Shown piece by piece: positions 1-12,938 of a DNA stretch of 64,000 bases. Positions within the stretch are counted from its first letter, which is position 1, and each line of letters opens with the position of its first letter. Location of the stretch: NCBI GenBank assembly GCA_030549775.1, contig CM060171.1, positions 144,728,859 through 144,792,858 of the forward strand. The letters run 5' to 3'. The DNA is from Tamarix chinensis (taxonomy: Eukaryota; Streptophyta; Magnoliopsida; Caryophyllales; Tamaricaceae). The position numbers and the translations under genes were made by a program. Under the pieces are notes generated by a model. It did no database searches, was not told the DNA's origin, and saw only the letters and a list, made by a program, of their open reading frames with translations.

Positions 1-369
1 GGGTAAATCAGTAATATTGATTAACAAGATATGGGTATTTGACAAGTCAGTGAGTATCACAAGAATATGGCATGACCTAGGGTTGGATGGATAACTAAGG
101 GGGTGATATGGTGTTATATCATAATTATGCAAGGGGTGTCTGGCAAGTAAGTGTGCATGAAAATGTGTATTAGATATGTTTGAAGTACGTGTTAGGGTTT
201 TGTGTATGTCGTGATCCTTGATATGGAATACTCAATCCTATGGTTAGTATATCTTTGTGTCGCTAGATTTGTGGCCTTTCACCTTCCCTCGAATTGAATA
301 AATGGACCTTTGAATAAGACATGAATAAAATACTAATTATGTAAAGTGAAATAGTATTGATCCGAGCCT

Positions 370-690
370 AGATCAGTCCACCGACTAATAATAGTGGTTA
401 AGTATGTTCTGCCTTGTATGTTTCTGATCCACCGGACCACCGGTTATAATAGTGGGGGATCCCGACCTCAATAAAACAAATGTTGGATATTAATAAAGTA
501 TAGGAAGACACTAATCACTTACAGTGGAAAACCATGTGATTCGGGGTCGGCCAGACCAGTCCACCAGCGAATAATAGTGGTATGGTGCAACGAGCCCTAG
601 AGACCGATCCACCAGTGAATAATAGTAGTTAGGTGTGTGTTGTCCAGTATGATTTCAATCCACCAACTATAGTTGTGGGATTCCCACACT
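370..690 (+). repeat. Motif array of H1
   Basis: Five degenerate copies of a 19-20 base motif of the type CCACCGGCTATAATAGTGG occur near 378, 430, 559, 606 and 659. They are separated by short linkers containing a CTGCC- or GAGCC-like box. The box ACACTAATCACTTACAGTGG, seen in other family members, lies at about 508-527. Confidence 0.7.
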
Positions 691-1829
691 CACATGGATA
701 TAATTCAAGAGATGATGATTGAATAATGATTAACTAATGGCATAAGGCCCAAAAGTATTGAACTCACATTATGATCCATTGATATGACATGAATTGGTTT
801 CAATGATTGTGCCTACTTGGGTATGTGATGGACTTGCTAAGTATGTGGATGTTGTGTTATGCATTTCTTATTGTATGTGTATACTATTTATGCATGATGT
901 GTTTCAAGTGGGCCTGTCTTTTAGTATGGTTTAAAGGATTACTATGTACCATAGTACTGAAGGGTTCCTGAAATACCCCAAAACCCTAATTCATGGAATT
1001 GTGGCAAAATAAGGATTTATTAGGGAAATTAAGTAAATAAATTATTTTATTAAAATAAAGGGGAATTAATTAATGCAAATCAAGGAGAAAATAATAAATA
1101 ACTTATTTAGGAAAATTTTGGGCATTTTACTAATTAACATGAAAGTTAAGGAAAATTTATCCAAAATAGCCAAATTAAGCTAAAAATGAACTTAATTATT
1201 ATTTTCTAAATATTATTATTTTAAAAAATAATCCAAAATACCAAATACCCAAAATACCCCAACCCACTTATTTTCTCTTTCTTCCCTTTTTCCTTTTTCC
1301 TTTCTTCTTCTTTCTTTTCCTTTTTCTTTCTTTCTCTCATTTCTCCTCTCTTTTTTTCTCTCCTTCCCTAAAATGGGTCAGCCTGTCGTCCCAATTCCCT
1401 TCTCCCCTTCCTCGTCCCGGGTGGCTCAAGCCTGCTTAGTCTTCTCTTTTTTTCCTACACCCATTCACCAGCTGGACCGCCCCTTTTCCTTTATTTTGTT
1501 TTCTTCTGGACCACCCAATCCAACCTATCACTTTCCTCCCCCTTGTTCCCGACTTACAACCCCGATCCTACAGCTCTTCTTCAGTTGGCCGCCACTACAC
1601 GTCGTCTGGCCTTCCCTCCCTCTCTCCCCCATCATTTTCCTTTCCCTTTTCAACCCCAACCAACCCCACAGCTCCCCTTCACGAGTGCCCCTTCCTTTCC
1701 CTTCTCTCCCCAACCTCACCTACCCTGCCATGGCAGGACTGCACCACCTACCACCACCGGCCAGTGGTCCTGCCTCACCTGCCCCGCTCGTCCTCTTCCT
1801 CCTTCGTTGTTTCCCCCCTCCCTTTGGCC

Positions 1830-1837
1830 TATAAATA
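1830..1837 (+). promoter_or_regulatory. TATA box of unit A
   Basis: TATAAATA follows GGCC, as in unit F on the minus strand at 38634-38627. It lies 861 bp from the unit start (812 bp in F), so the two copies agree on the promoter position. The Cassandra insertion begins 2 bp downstream, between this box and the expected transcription start. Confidence 0.6.
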
Positions 1838-1838
1838 C

Positions 1839-2142
1839 TGTAACACCCCGAGTCGACACGACCACGCGGGGGCTACCTTGGAGTGCTTTCGGATTGATCG
1901 GATGGTCCCACAAATCAACACGAGTCCTTTTAGCACGCTTTTTCCTCACTCACGTGCTTCCCGAGAAACTTTCTGAAAATTTCTGAAACTTCCCAGGAGG
2001 TCACCCATCCTAAAATTACTCCACGGCCAGCACGCTTAACTGTGGAATTCTTAGGACGGAATCACCAAAAAGATGGTATAACATGTTGATATAAGTAGCC
2101 AAATCAATTCTTATAACACTCCCCTCAATTTGGGGTATTACA
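1839..2142 (-). mobile_element. Cassandra TRIM solo LTR
   Basis: It runs from TGTAACACCCC to GGGGTATTACA (304 bp) and is flanked by a perfect 5-bp duplication AATAC (1834-1838 and 2143-2147). The middle holds a 5S rRNA-derived stretch on the minus strand, which is the hallmark of Cassandra, a terminal-repeat retrotransposon in miniature whose LTRs carry 5S-like pol III promoter sequence. One LTR is present with no internal region, so it is a solo LTR. The strand is set by the sense of the 5S-like segment. Confidence 0.88.
1988..2055 (-). promoter_or_regulatory. 5S rRNA-derived segment with pol III internal promoter boxes
   Basis: On the minus strand it reads AGTTAAGCGTGCTGG, matching the A-box region of plant 5S rRNA. 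About 16 bases further on is GGATGGGTGACCTCCTGGGA, matching the C-box region. The stretch between them is diverged. It is not a full 5S gene, since the first third and the 3' end are missing. Confidence 0.85.
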
Positions 2143-2828
2143 AATACCCCCATAGATAGCCATAGTTGGGTATTTGTTTTCGCAACCCAGAAATCCAAAC
2201 CTTGCACCACCGCCTGATCAGATCCCTATTCCTCCACCGTCGACCACTATCGCCGCCCACCAAATCCTTCCCTACATCACCCTCTACAGAACTGAGCCTC
2301 CTTCCTTCCTCGATTTGACTTGCACGAGCCACCTCGGTCGTGCAAAGTCAGCCTCCCGATCAGCCCTCACCAACCCTCTGTCGCCCTTTGCACCACCGTC
2401 TGCCACCAATTTCGGCACAACCAACGCCTCCTCCACCCTCCAAAATAACCAGGGGACCTTCCTCTACCTCCCCATAACTCCATCTCCCCTGTCTCCCTCT
2501 CCTTCTCCCTCCACCTTCCACCACCTTCGACCACCACACCTGTTGTCGTGCGCCGCTACCTTTGGTTGCACCACCACCTTCATTCCACCCCTCTCCACTT
2601 GAGGCACCCTCAACCACCTCAAACACCCCTCATTCCCTCTCCTATATCCTATACCCCCATCTCTTCACCTCTCTTCCTCCTCCACCGCCGCCGTCGCCAC
2701 TCGCCGCCGCCAATTCCACCACCACCCCTAGGTGGCACTCTAACCTTCTCAACCACTAAAGCCATTTTATACAAGTATTAGCTATTTTTAATGGTATTAA
2801 TAAGTACCTTCCTTGATAATATGAATGC

Positions 2829-2859
<31 letters not shown>

Positions 2860-2997
2860 GTTGTTGTTGTTGTTGTTATTATTATTATTATTATTACTGT
2901 TATGTTATCATTATTATTATTTAACCTAACTTTAGAAATATTCTAACTAATGTTATTATTATTAATGGTCTACAACTTTAGTATTATTATGATTATC

Positions 2998-3044
<47 letters not shown>

Positions 3045-3050
3045 CACCAA
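2829..3050. repeat. (TTA)n/(TTG)n microsatellites in unit A
   Basis: Long ATT/TTA runs at about 2829-2900 (with a GTT block inside) and 2998-3045. Imperfect copies continue to about 3360. Units F and I carry the complementary repeat at the same place in the element. Poly-isoleucine reading frames here are artefacts. Confidence 0.9.
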
Positions 3051-4852
3051 GGCTACTACTATTACGATTACTAGGATCTTTATTAGCATTATCCTTATGA
3101 GTGGAACCATTACTACTACTACTAGTACTATTATTATTACCTTGTCATCATTGGTAATATTTCATAATCACTAACCTATTACCACTACTAGCGTTATCAA
3201 TATAATTATCATTATAGTCACTACTTTTATATTACTAATATCACTATTATTACTATTTTTACTAGGGTTTGGGTTGTTATTAGTATTATCACTACAACTA
3301 TTATTATTAGCATTATTATTATTAGTAATATTGAAACTATTACCTTTAATACTATAACTATCGCTATACTTACTTTAACATGAACCAATGTACCTCCTAA
3401 GACCTATTTTGATCAATAGTAGCATGATTAGCTACTTTAAAGGATAATAGCCCTACTTTTATTTATAAAACAACCATTACTATTATTAACCATAATAGTA
3501 GGCCATGATAAGAGTAAGATAGGAAATGATGGAAATTTTGGTAAGAGGGAGATTAATCGATAGTATTTTCCTCTTATAGGTGAATCAAGTCAAAACCCTA
3601 ATGAGGCGTAGGAGCGTGCTCCAATCCCGGTGTCATATTAGGTAAAGATATAATTAAGACTTTTTATGTATAAGAATGTGCTATATGTGTTGGTTTGATG
3701 GGTGTGCCTTATGTTTTATATTATCATGTTCTTGTGGTAGCTTGCTAAGCATGGAGCTAAGGTAAGTTGCATATATTTATGATATGTGTAATGTGATGTT
3801 ATTACTTGTACCTGAATTGTGATTATGTAATACTACCCCTTATGACATGCATGATAGGAGGTCCTAAGTATTATGATGTGGTTGTGGGAGAAATGGAAAA
3901 GAATGAGGAAATTGAGTTAACTAGGATATGGTATTGATTGACTAATTATCTTATAACCTATGGGTGGATAATGAGAGGAATAATAGGAATGAAATTAAGG
4001 GGATGGATTAAACATGCATGAGAAGTCTAGGGTTTTCATGGAATGGTTAGCCTTTGCATGTGGATGACTTTTACGTGGAAAATTTTGATTTAAGGATTGA
4101 GTGAGGTGATGGATGAATTGTTAGGGTGATTGGAATTCACACGTGAAAAATAGTATGTGGGTTGATGTAAGGATCCATGGGAGATTTGACTAGGGTTTTG
4201 GGAGGAAACCCTAAGTGAGAGAAATGTGTAATGGAGGAAAAATTTATGGAAATGGTTAGAATGAGGATAAAAGATTGAAAGGGCGTCACATGGGGGGAAA
4301 GTGAGTCAAGTGAGAAGAATGTATTTGGGTATTGAGTGAGTGAAATAAAAGAAAGGAGAAGTATTATGGTTTTCAGGGAGCTAACTAGGGTTTTGGTGAT
4401 CATGTATGGGAGTTGGATGGCGAGGTTGTAATGCCAAGTGTGGGTCGAGAGAAGTGATGGCTGGGGTAATAACAAAAATTTTGGGGTTCATAGTGAGTGG
4501 GAAAAAGATGGAAGGAACTCTCGGGATCATGGGTTGTGTTGGATATGTGTCATGTGGAAGAGGTGTTGGTAAGTAAGAGTGACGAATGAATAACATCGTA
4601 TTGGGAAAGAGAGTTGCTAGAGTTCTGGGATGGCCAACTGGGGTTTCGTGGCCACATGTATTATATGGAAAGTAAAATGTGGTGCTTGAGGATAAATCTA
4701 GTGAGGTGATAAATTGGAGGAGTATGAGTTATATGGGATAGAGGTAGGTTGGGCCATATAGGCTAAATTAGGGTTTTGCCGAAATAAAACCCTAGAGCGT
4801 TATATTAAGTTGATTCAGAAATATGGGAAGTGGGCCTCCTATTTAGCCTTAG

Positions 4853-4898
4853 CACTTAGTACTAGGACGGTAGGAGTGAACCGGTCTGGTACTAAGTG
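4853..4898 (+). other. Terminal hairpin of unit A
   Basis: CACTTAGTAC (4853-4862) and GTACTAAGTG (4889-4898) form a perfect 10-bp inverted repeat with a 26-base loop. A weaker inner pairing (GACGGT with ACCGGTC) is possible. It follows AGCCTTAG, precedes GTGGTAAT, and lies about 100 bp from the unit's end. The same position is paired in other family members. Confidence 0.75.
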
Positions 4899-5644
4899 TG
4901 GTGGTAATATCCCTAGAATTTATAGTTTTGTTATTTCAATTCTGTTAAAACCTTTTGATTAAAATGAAATTTTTCAGTATAAATTTTGGAGGCATTACAA
5001 TTCCATTCATGGGACCCTTTCTATTCAATGGGCAGTATCCCTTACAGGTCCATTGTAGGTGCTATTCAAGTGGACAATGGAAAATAGCGTAATGATTATA
5101 TGGGAACCTTTAGGGTTCACTCTTTTACCTTTTAATTCTTGATTTAAATTTAATCTTTATTCTTGTAACCACCATTGGTGGATTCTATTTGTAACATCCA
5201 AAAATTTACTACTAAAAAATTTCATTTTAAGTAGAATCGTATAATCACATAGTTGGGTGTTACAGGCGTAATTGCATAAGTTTATATTACCCCACCATCC
5301 TTACATCAATTACAAGGTAAAACAATTAGAAAATTTAAAACATAATAGTAAGAAAGGAGACAACTTTTAATAACATCAAATAAGTGTTTGGAGAGCAACT
5401 CCGATTACAATATCATAATACAACAAAAAGGGATCCCATGGAATTAAGAGTCCAAAAAGGTATCTAGGAGAAACTATCATCCAGATAACATAACTCTACA
5501 CCAAAATTCTGATATGAACAAATCACTCCTCCACATATATAGCATCAAAGGCTACGAATTCTTCCACCTAGTCCTTATCGACCTATACATAAACATCTAG
5601 GTCGTCTACTCTTTGGATTGAGCAGCACCCATGAAACGAATGAT

Positions 5645-6240
5645 CAGTACGCTATGTACTGAGTAAAATAATAGTACAGTCAAACAGGGTTACAAGAATT
5701 ATCATAAGAAAATCATACATGCGTAAATCAATGAAATCCAAATAAGTACCTATTCTAGGTTTTTCATTAGATATACCATATTCCAATCTTTCATTTACGT
5801 TGAGTTCAAGGATCCCACTATTCTTAAACTGATGGAACGGTCTAAAATACCTCTCGGGAACAACACCCGAGCCACGATTATTATCCGGTGAAATAAAACC
5901 AACATCTCCCAGAGTAAAATACTCCCGAACCATTATAATTAAACCGGTGGAACGGTCTAAAGCACCTCTTGGGGACAACACACCCGAGCCGCTATTATTG
6001 TCTGGTGGAACGGACTCAAGACCTCGGTCTTAACTCATGTAGTCTTTCACCTTAAATGATTAGTCTCTTTCCATTTATACTTTAACTCTTAATTGTATTT
6101 TCATTCACGTTGAGTATGGGGCCCCACTATTCTTAATCCGATGGAATAGACTAAAGCACCTCTCGGGGACAACACACCCGAGCCACTATTATTATCCGGT
6201 GTAACGAAGCCATATAAACATCTCAGTCCGACTCAAGTGA
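5645..6240 (-). repeat. Hairpin and motif array of unit B
   Basis: The hairpin is CAGTACGCTATGTACTG at 5645-5661 (arms CAGTAC/GTACTG). The array has copies of CCACTATTATTATCCGGTGG type near 5816, 5871, 5940, 5990, 6132 and 6183. Two copies of the linker CACCTCTYGGGRACAACA alternate with them. The box resembling TTAAATGATTAGTCTC lies at about 6052. Confidence 0.75.
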
Positions 6241-7601
6241 TCTTTCACTTAAATAATTAGTATCTTATTCAGAGTTGATTGTATATTATCATGCTGAAAT
6301 CATATAAATGTAAGACATACAATTAAACAACATAAGTACAACCACATAATTATCCTCAAATGATCATAATACCCTGAGGGAAATCAAGACAATCGTATTC
6401 TCCCAAAGCCTTATAAAACCCAAAGCATATAAATTGTCAATTATTATCCGAAGTACATGTCCTTAGTTTTCCATAGATATCTTGCATCCAAAATTATACC
6501 TAAATACGAACTTCCATAATTTCATTACTCTCAAGAATATCATTTCATAACATTTCCATAATTAAATTATTTAATATAACATACTCAACACAAAAGCATA
6601 TACAAAGATATAAGTATCACATAAATCCCTAGCTATGACTTGTATCCTTGCCAATAAGGACATCGGGCTCTATGCACATAAATCCTATATCTCCTCCGAG
6701 ATCACCAAAATATCACCTACAAAAAGAAGATAAAATACGATTAGGATAGAAGATTAAAAATTAAGAGGGAAGTTAAGGTAGAGATGGGTAAAATGGAATT
6801 TATCAAAATCAAATGGAAGCTTGAATTGTATGGGAGTGTAGAAGAATGTGTGATGGAGCTATAGTTAAATTTTAGTGGTGTTTAGATAATATTTGGGGTG
6901 AAAATAGGGGTGCATGACCAAAAAAATAATTTGCACGGTCAGGCGGTGCAAGAGTTACATAGCTCTATAGTAACGGTGCACAATAGGTCGAGGGAAGAAA
7001 AGACGCATGACTGTGCAGCACTGGGCTAAGAGAAAAAAAGACACATGGCCAGACGGTGCAGGAGTTGCACGGTTGTGCAACAGGTAATTTGAGTGGTGCT
7101 CGGCAGTGCACAGGCTATGCACTCTGCAACACTGCAACGAACGAGGGGAAGAATAAGGGAAAAGAGGTGGTAGTCGACGGTGATGGGCGACGATGGTGAG
7201 GAGGAAGGTTGGAGAAACCTTGGTGGTCAGTCCACTAGCCAAAGGGTGGTGAGTGATGGCTTGGGTGATGCTTAGTGGTGGCTTGGATGGTGCGAAGGAT
7301 GAAAACAGAGAAAGGAGAGGGAAGAAGAAGGAGAAATGAGAAGAAAGAAGAGAAGAAGGTTGAGGAGCTGATGTATGACAATAAAATAGAAGGATGGAGG
7401 GGTATCTACTAGTATGGTGGTGCGCTTTTGAGGAGAAAATGGCAGGGTGATGAAGACGACGACGACGATGATATACCGAGAAGAAGAAAAGCAAAAGGAT
7501 AGTGTAACACCCCCAAAATTCACTACTGAAAAATTTCGTCAATTAAAGGAAATTAGCGAAAGCAAATTAATAAACCGTGAACTTTAGGGATATTACTGCC
7601 A

Positions 7602-7647
7602 CACTTAGTACCGGACCGATTCACTCCTACCATTCCAATACCAAGTG
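7602..7647 (-). other. Terminal hairpin of unit C
   Basis: CACTTAGTAC (7602-7611) faces ATACCAAGTG (7638-7647), pairing with two G-U steps and one mismatch when read as minus-strand RNA. It lies about 100 bp from the unit's terminus, the same place as in A, F, H1 and I. Confidence 0.6.
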
Positions 7648-8234
7648 CTAAGGCTAAAAGAGTAAAACACAATTTACGGGAAACTCAAGCATATATAAAT
7701 CAGAGTAGCGTGGTAAATAATTTATTAGAGTAAAATCCACCAGTGGTGGCTACAAAACAACAAATATATTGAATTCATGAATTTTAAAGAGACATATTAA
7801 AACCCTAACAATTTCGGATAGTTCCTTACGCTCTTTCCCGAGGTCCACTTGAAAGCACTGAACACGACCTGCAAGGGGTTCTGCCCATTGAATAGGCAGG
7901 GCCCCACAAATGGAACCCTTCAGTACTATGGTACTGAGTAACCCTTTAAATACACACTTAAAAACAGGTCTGCAATGTCACACAAGAAATACTACTATAT
8001 TCACACATAACAATATGTGTAAACATGATATTAAGACCCGTATATATTTATAAATCCAACAAATCAATCAGATATCAATAGCGTATCCGTAACCTTCACT
8101 TTCGTACATTCACATACTTATCAACTCAATCAAATATTAATAGGCCATAATTATCAATCGATACTTTTTGGGCCTTAAGGTCATTAGTCCATCATTAATC
8201 AATCATCTCGTATTATACAAGTCCCTGTGAGTGC

Positions 8235-8575
8235 GGGAACCCCACTATTATAGCCGGTGGAATGGTCGCAAGGGTACATGCCCTGCCACTATTTTAGCCG
8301 GTGGAACGGTCGCAAGGGTAACATACCCTGCCACTATTATTTACAGGTGGATCGGTCTAGCTCCAACTCACAAGTTGTTCCACTGTAAGTAATTAGTATC
8401 TTTCCTGTATCTTATCGCTTTTATGTTTGGTTTGTTGAGCACGGAATCCCCCACTATTATAGCCGGTGGAACGGTCACGAGGGTACATGCCCTGCCACTA
8501 TTATAGCTGGTGGAATGGTCGCGAGGGTAACATACCCTGCCACTATTATTTGCCGATGGACCGGTCTGGGTTCGG
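8235..8575 (-). repeat. Motif array of unit C
   Basis: Six copies of CCACTATTATAGCCGGTGG type near 8242, 8281, 8331, 8451, 8496 and 8540, joined by linkers such as GTCGCGAGGGTAACATACCC. The two halves of the array are near-repeats of each other (8230-8400 and 8440-8600). Each half ends in a box like TTAAGTGATTAGTGTCTTA. Confidence 0.8.
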
Positions 8576-8999
8576 CTCAACATCTTTCCCTTTAAGTGAT
8601 TAGTGTCTTAACGTGTGTTATTTAAAAGAATTTTACCCTTAATATGCATGTCCTAAAAGGCCACATGACATCACATCATAACTTACAGCATACCCATATC
8701 AGCACATACCAAAAGGGCACATGAACACACATTGGTTCCAAACCATGCAACACATGAAACAGTTAAGATAACATCTTATAGAACACGACATATAATTATA
8801 TAGGCCACCCAAGGCATATAGGACACATAGCACACGTTCGGCTTTAGCTACACCTTTACTCGATTTAAGTTACCGAGCTAAATCCCACACTTATTAGGCC
8901 ACTAAACACCCTTCGTAATTATTACACTTAATATAATTCCCATTTGATTTGTGAGATTACTAATTTGCCCTTTTTCCTTTATTATAATTAATAAATTAT

Positions 9000-9720
9000 C
9001 CTTGAGTTGGTCAAATTACTAAATTACCCTTCCTCATTATCCTAATTACCAAATTATCCCTTTATTTAGTTAATTTACCAAATTGCCCTCACACTTATCA
9101 TATTTACCATTTTACCCTTCATTATTAAATTATCATTTTACCCTTCTCAATTATTATAATTACCAAGTTACGCCTTTCCAATTTCCACTTTTATCCCTTT
9201 TATTTATAAAATTACTATTTTATCCTTTTGTTATAAAATTACCAATTTACCCCTTTATTACAAAATTACTAAATTGCCCTTTTATTTCAAAATTTCAAAT
9301 TTACCCTTTTTATTACAAAGTTACCAAATTGCCCCTTTTATTGCAAAATTACCAAATTACCCTTTTGTTACAAAACTACCAATTTGCCCTTTTATCACAA
9401 AATTACCAATTTACCATTTAATCACTAAATTACTATTTTACCCTTTATTTACAAAATTACTATTTTGCCCCCTTTAATCACAAAACTACCATTTTGTTCT
9501 TTAATTACAAATTTACCAATTTGCCCCTTCCAAAATGACCAATTTACCCCTTACTTCCAAACTTACCACTTTATCCTTTTACTAACAAATTTACCATTTT
9601 ACCCTTGCCTTTAAAATTACCAACTTATCCTTTTACTAACAAATTTACCATTTTACCCTTGCCTTCAAAATTACCATAATACCCTTTTTAATCAAAAATC
9701 ATCATTTTACTCTTAATACA
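9000..9720. repeat. TTACCC-rich minisatellite in unit C
   Basis: Dozens of degenerate units of about 21-24 bp of the form AAATTACCAATTTACCCTTT in tandem. Open frames across it (9083-9477) are periodic artefacts. Confidence 0.85.
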
Positions 9721-9810
9721 CCCTTTATATTAAATTATTATTTATACTACATAAAATATTAACTTTAATACCTCAACCATAACTCTGATAATTAATATAA
9801 TACTTATTAG

Positions 9811-9813
<3 letters not shown>

Positions 9814-9853
<40 letters not shown>
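9814..9853. repeat. (TA)n microsatellite
   Basis: About twenty AT dinucleotides, followed by GTATGTATGT variants. Confidence 0.9.
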
Positions 9854-9865
<12 letters not shown>

Positions 9866-11191
9866 ATGTATGTATTAGGCCATACTCTTGTACAATATAC
9901 ATTAATAAAATCCCCTGATGCTCACAAAATATTAAACATGTATTAAGTATCATAATAGCATAAAACAACATGGATAATAATTAACATTTTCCTTAACAAC
10001 CAAATTATTACCTTAAATATTATTTCCATACATATCATATAACCTATCATGCTTTTTTTTTATCAACCAACACAATAACCACATATAATATACTAAACAA
10101 CATATATCAAGCATACTACACATTAAAAATACCTAATGTGCTAACATACGTTAATCCATGTGTTTAAGCAGGATTAACGGTTACCTTGAATCCTGCAAAA
10201 ACGAACCTTACCAGTATTCAGGTTAAAGGTCCAAACTTTGATTATCAAAACAAATACCTAAAAATAATATCAAAATTCATTATATGAGAAAAGATAAAGG
10301 CCCAAATTATAAGGCTTTATAACACTTAATTAATCAAATAATTAAACTAAAATATTTTTATACCTTAAAAATTTTATTCATATTAATCAACAAAGGTAGC
10401 AGCTCATACTACTCATGCAACATGATCTGCATGCAAGGAAAGAAAAAGGAGGGGCTCGAAGGTGGGATGAAAATAGAAGTGTATTTTTGGGTTGGTAGTT
10501 TAGGGCTAGAAAAGAAGGTGGTTAGGGGAGTATTTAGGGCAAGGGAAGGGTACAGAGGTGGAAAGGGGGTGTAGGTGGTGGTCGGGGATGGGTTGATGGC
10601 GGCTAAGGGTGGCGGCGGCGGCGACAGCGAAGCTGCGAAAGTGGCGGCCGAGGAGGGGTCGAAATGGAAGGCTGGTTAGGAAGGAAAATGAAGGTCTTTG
10701 GGTGGTGTTTTTAGGTAAGATAGGATTGGGGGTGGTAGAGGGGGTTGTAGGGAGTAATTTGGTGGCTTAGGTGGCAATAGAAGCAGCGGGACGTCGACGA
10801 AATATGGTGGTGTAGGGTGGTTACCAAAAAGGAAGGGAAAGAAGAGAAAAAGAAGGAAGGAGGAAGAATGGGTCTGTGAGGTGGCTTGATGGGGGTTGTG
10901 ATGGCTCGAGGATTGTGATGGCTCGAGGGTGAGGTACAGGGTGGAAGGAGGTGGTGCAGGTGGCGTTTAAGGCGGCAGCAGCGGCGACACAAAATAGAGA
11001 GGGCGAGGGAAGGAGAAGAAAAGAAAGAAAAGAGAGGGTTAGGGAGCATGGGGAGGCTCGGGAAAAAATGTAGAACGGGTAGGGAAGGAGGAGGAAATAG
11101 AAGAGGAAGAAAAGGGAAGGGATAAGGGGCTTGAGGTGTGGCTGTAGGTTGGTACGGAAATGACGGTTGTAGGGAGGAGGAGAAGGAATGG

Positions 11192-12938
11192 TGATGAGTT
11201 CATATTTTGACACAATTTATACCCTTATAATCTTAGTTTTTGGTAGTTTATTTAACTAATATAGGGGAATAATTATTGTTTTATGCTTAAGTGGTAAAAA
11301 TTGTATAAATATTATTATTTGAGCTAAAATGATATAAATTAAGTAAATTTAGAATATAAAATTATTTATTAATATTTATTTAAATTTATTATGCAGTTTT
11401 TATTTTTAAATAAAAGAAAAAAAGAATTGGACCTTTGGACGGAAGACCCAAAGGCCCGGAACAAAAAGCAGACCTCGCCGCACAGCTTAGCACGAAAGAG
11501 AGATGCAGCCGAAGAAAAGTCAACAAGGCTGACGTGGAGAGCTGCGGAGATGGAAGAGAAAAGTAAAGGCAAGGCTGACGTGGAAAAAGCGAGCCAACGT
11601 CTGGTGAAGAAATGCGGAAGGGCCTAATGCAACATTATAAAAGAAAAAAAAACAAAGTAGTATAGGGGATAGGGGCGCGCGACAAAGCAACAGAGAAAGA
11701 GAGAGAAGTGAGAGCCTTCAAGGCTCGACGCTGAGGAGAGCGTGAGGAGTGCAGCAGAGCCGCAGGGTAGAAACAGAGAGGAACGACAGTGTAGCAGCTC
11801 AGCATCAGTGGAAAGAATAAAGAAAAAGAAAAAAAATTGCACAGAAATCAAGGCACCGAGAGAAGAAAAAAATAGAGGAAGTTTAAATATGGTAGAATTT
11901 ATTTCAGATAAAATAACAAATTCTTGATCTTTTATCCAAAATTAATTTTGGTTATTTGTTTCTCTTATTTTTGATTTATATTTTAGATATATATTTTTGT
12001 GTAATTAATTCTATAATTATGGCCGACTGATTATTTATTATTAGGGAATAAATTGAAACCCTGGATTAGGGTTTGAATTATAATTTTATTTTCTTTGTTT
12101 CGTGAGACTGTTTCTTGACTCTATATTAATTGCTATCGTTTATATATATAATTTTGTCAAGTATAGTTTATTTAGTACATGCCTTGTTCTGGTTCCTCAT
12201 AAGTGACAGTATGTAGGATTATTTGCCTGTGAGGTGGCCATCTAAATATACTAGAATCTACATGTATAAATTGCAGCTAGGTTAGATAACAATTCACCTA
12301 ATAGTTTTGTGATTATAACCGAAGTGGTAAAACGTTTCGATACGTGTGGGTCAAGGAAAGGAAATACAGCCAGACATGCATTTTGTACTAGTTTAGGTAC
12401 TTAGATTGACAGCCTTCCACTTATACTTAATGCATTAAATCTAGTTAAATATAGGAGTCGCTTGTTGCTGCTATACTGCTAGTATTTAATAGGGTTAATA
12501 TAGGCACGTGGTCGTATTAATTAATTAAGAGAAGTAATATAAGGTGTATGGACCTACATTTGGTGTACATCTTGGTCGAACTCTTTCTCACGATTAAATA
12601 TTGACTTAGAAATAAATATAATATTTCGACATAATTTAGTGGTGGATTTTGATTTCCCTAGCATCTTTATCATATCTGCGAGTTTCCCATTATTATTTTT
12701 ATTGTTATTAGTTTACTTTATTTTATTTACTCCTTTTATTATTATTTTTATAACCCCCATTAGTATTTTTCTTATTTATTTATATTATGTTATTTAGTGT
12801 TTTTATTTTTATTTATTTTTAAGCTAGTTAAATAGGAGTGAGTCCTCTCAAACCCCGGCTTAGAACGACACCCTTATTTATCAATGCTACAATTGATAAC
12901 AAGAGGGTTTAAATTGCGTGCCGGCTACGGCCACACCA
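11192..12938 (+). mobile_element. Solo LTR E of a different family, inserted in unit C
   Basis: TGATGAGTTCATATTTTGAC at the left, GGCCACACCA at the right, flanked by AATGG (11187-11191 and 12939-12943). It is 1,747 bp with TG...CA ends. A TATA-like TATAAAAG lies near 11636 on the + strand, followed by a purine-rich leader, which suggests + orientation. It shares no visible sequence with the TGTAAYACCCC family. No internal domain, so probably a solo LTR; I cannot assign it to Ty1 or Ty3. The lysine/arginine-rich frames at 11391-11927 look compositional. Confidence 0.7.

Larger units (their letters stand above)
969..4999 (+). mobile_element. Long LTR-family unit A (solo LTR-like), inserted in H1
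   Basis: It runs from TGAAATACCCC to GGAGGCATTACA. Flanks are GTTCC (964-968) and ATTCC (5000-5004), a 5-bp target duplication with one mismatch. It contains an A-rich start, a C-rich stretch (about 1380-1830), a TATA box, a second C-rich stretch (2180-2750), (TTA)n tracts, a GGAGCGTGCTCC palindrome near 3612 and the family's terminal hairpin. Length is 4,031 bp, or about 3.7 kb without the Cassandra insertion. The proline/serine-rich frames in the C-rich parts are compositional. No gag or pol is present. It lacks a clear motif array, unlike most relatives. Confidence 0.75.

Noticed and set aside
1373..2781. Proline/serine-rich open frames
   Set aside because: They lie in the C-rich leader of unit A, are open on both strands because of composition, are interrupted by Cassandra, and match no family.
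9083..9477. Tyr/Leu-rich frames
   Set aside because: Periodic products of the TTACCC minisatellite.
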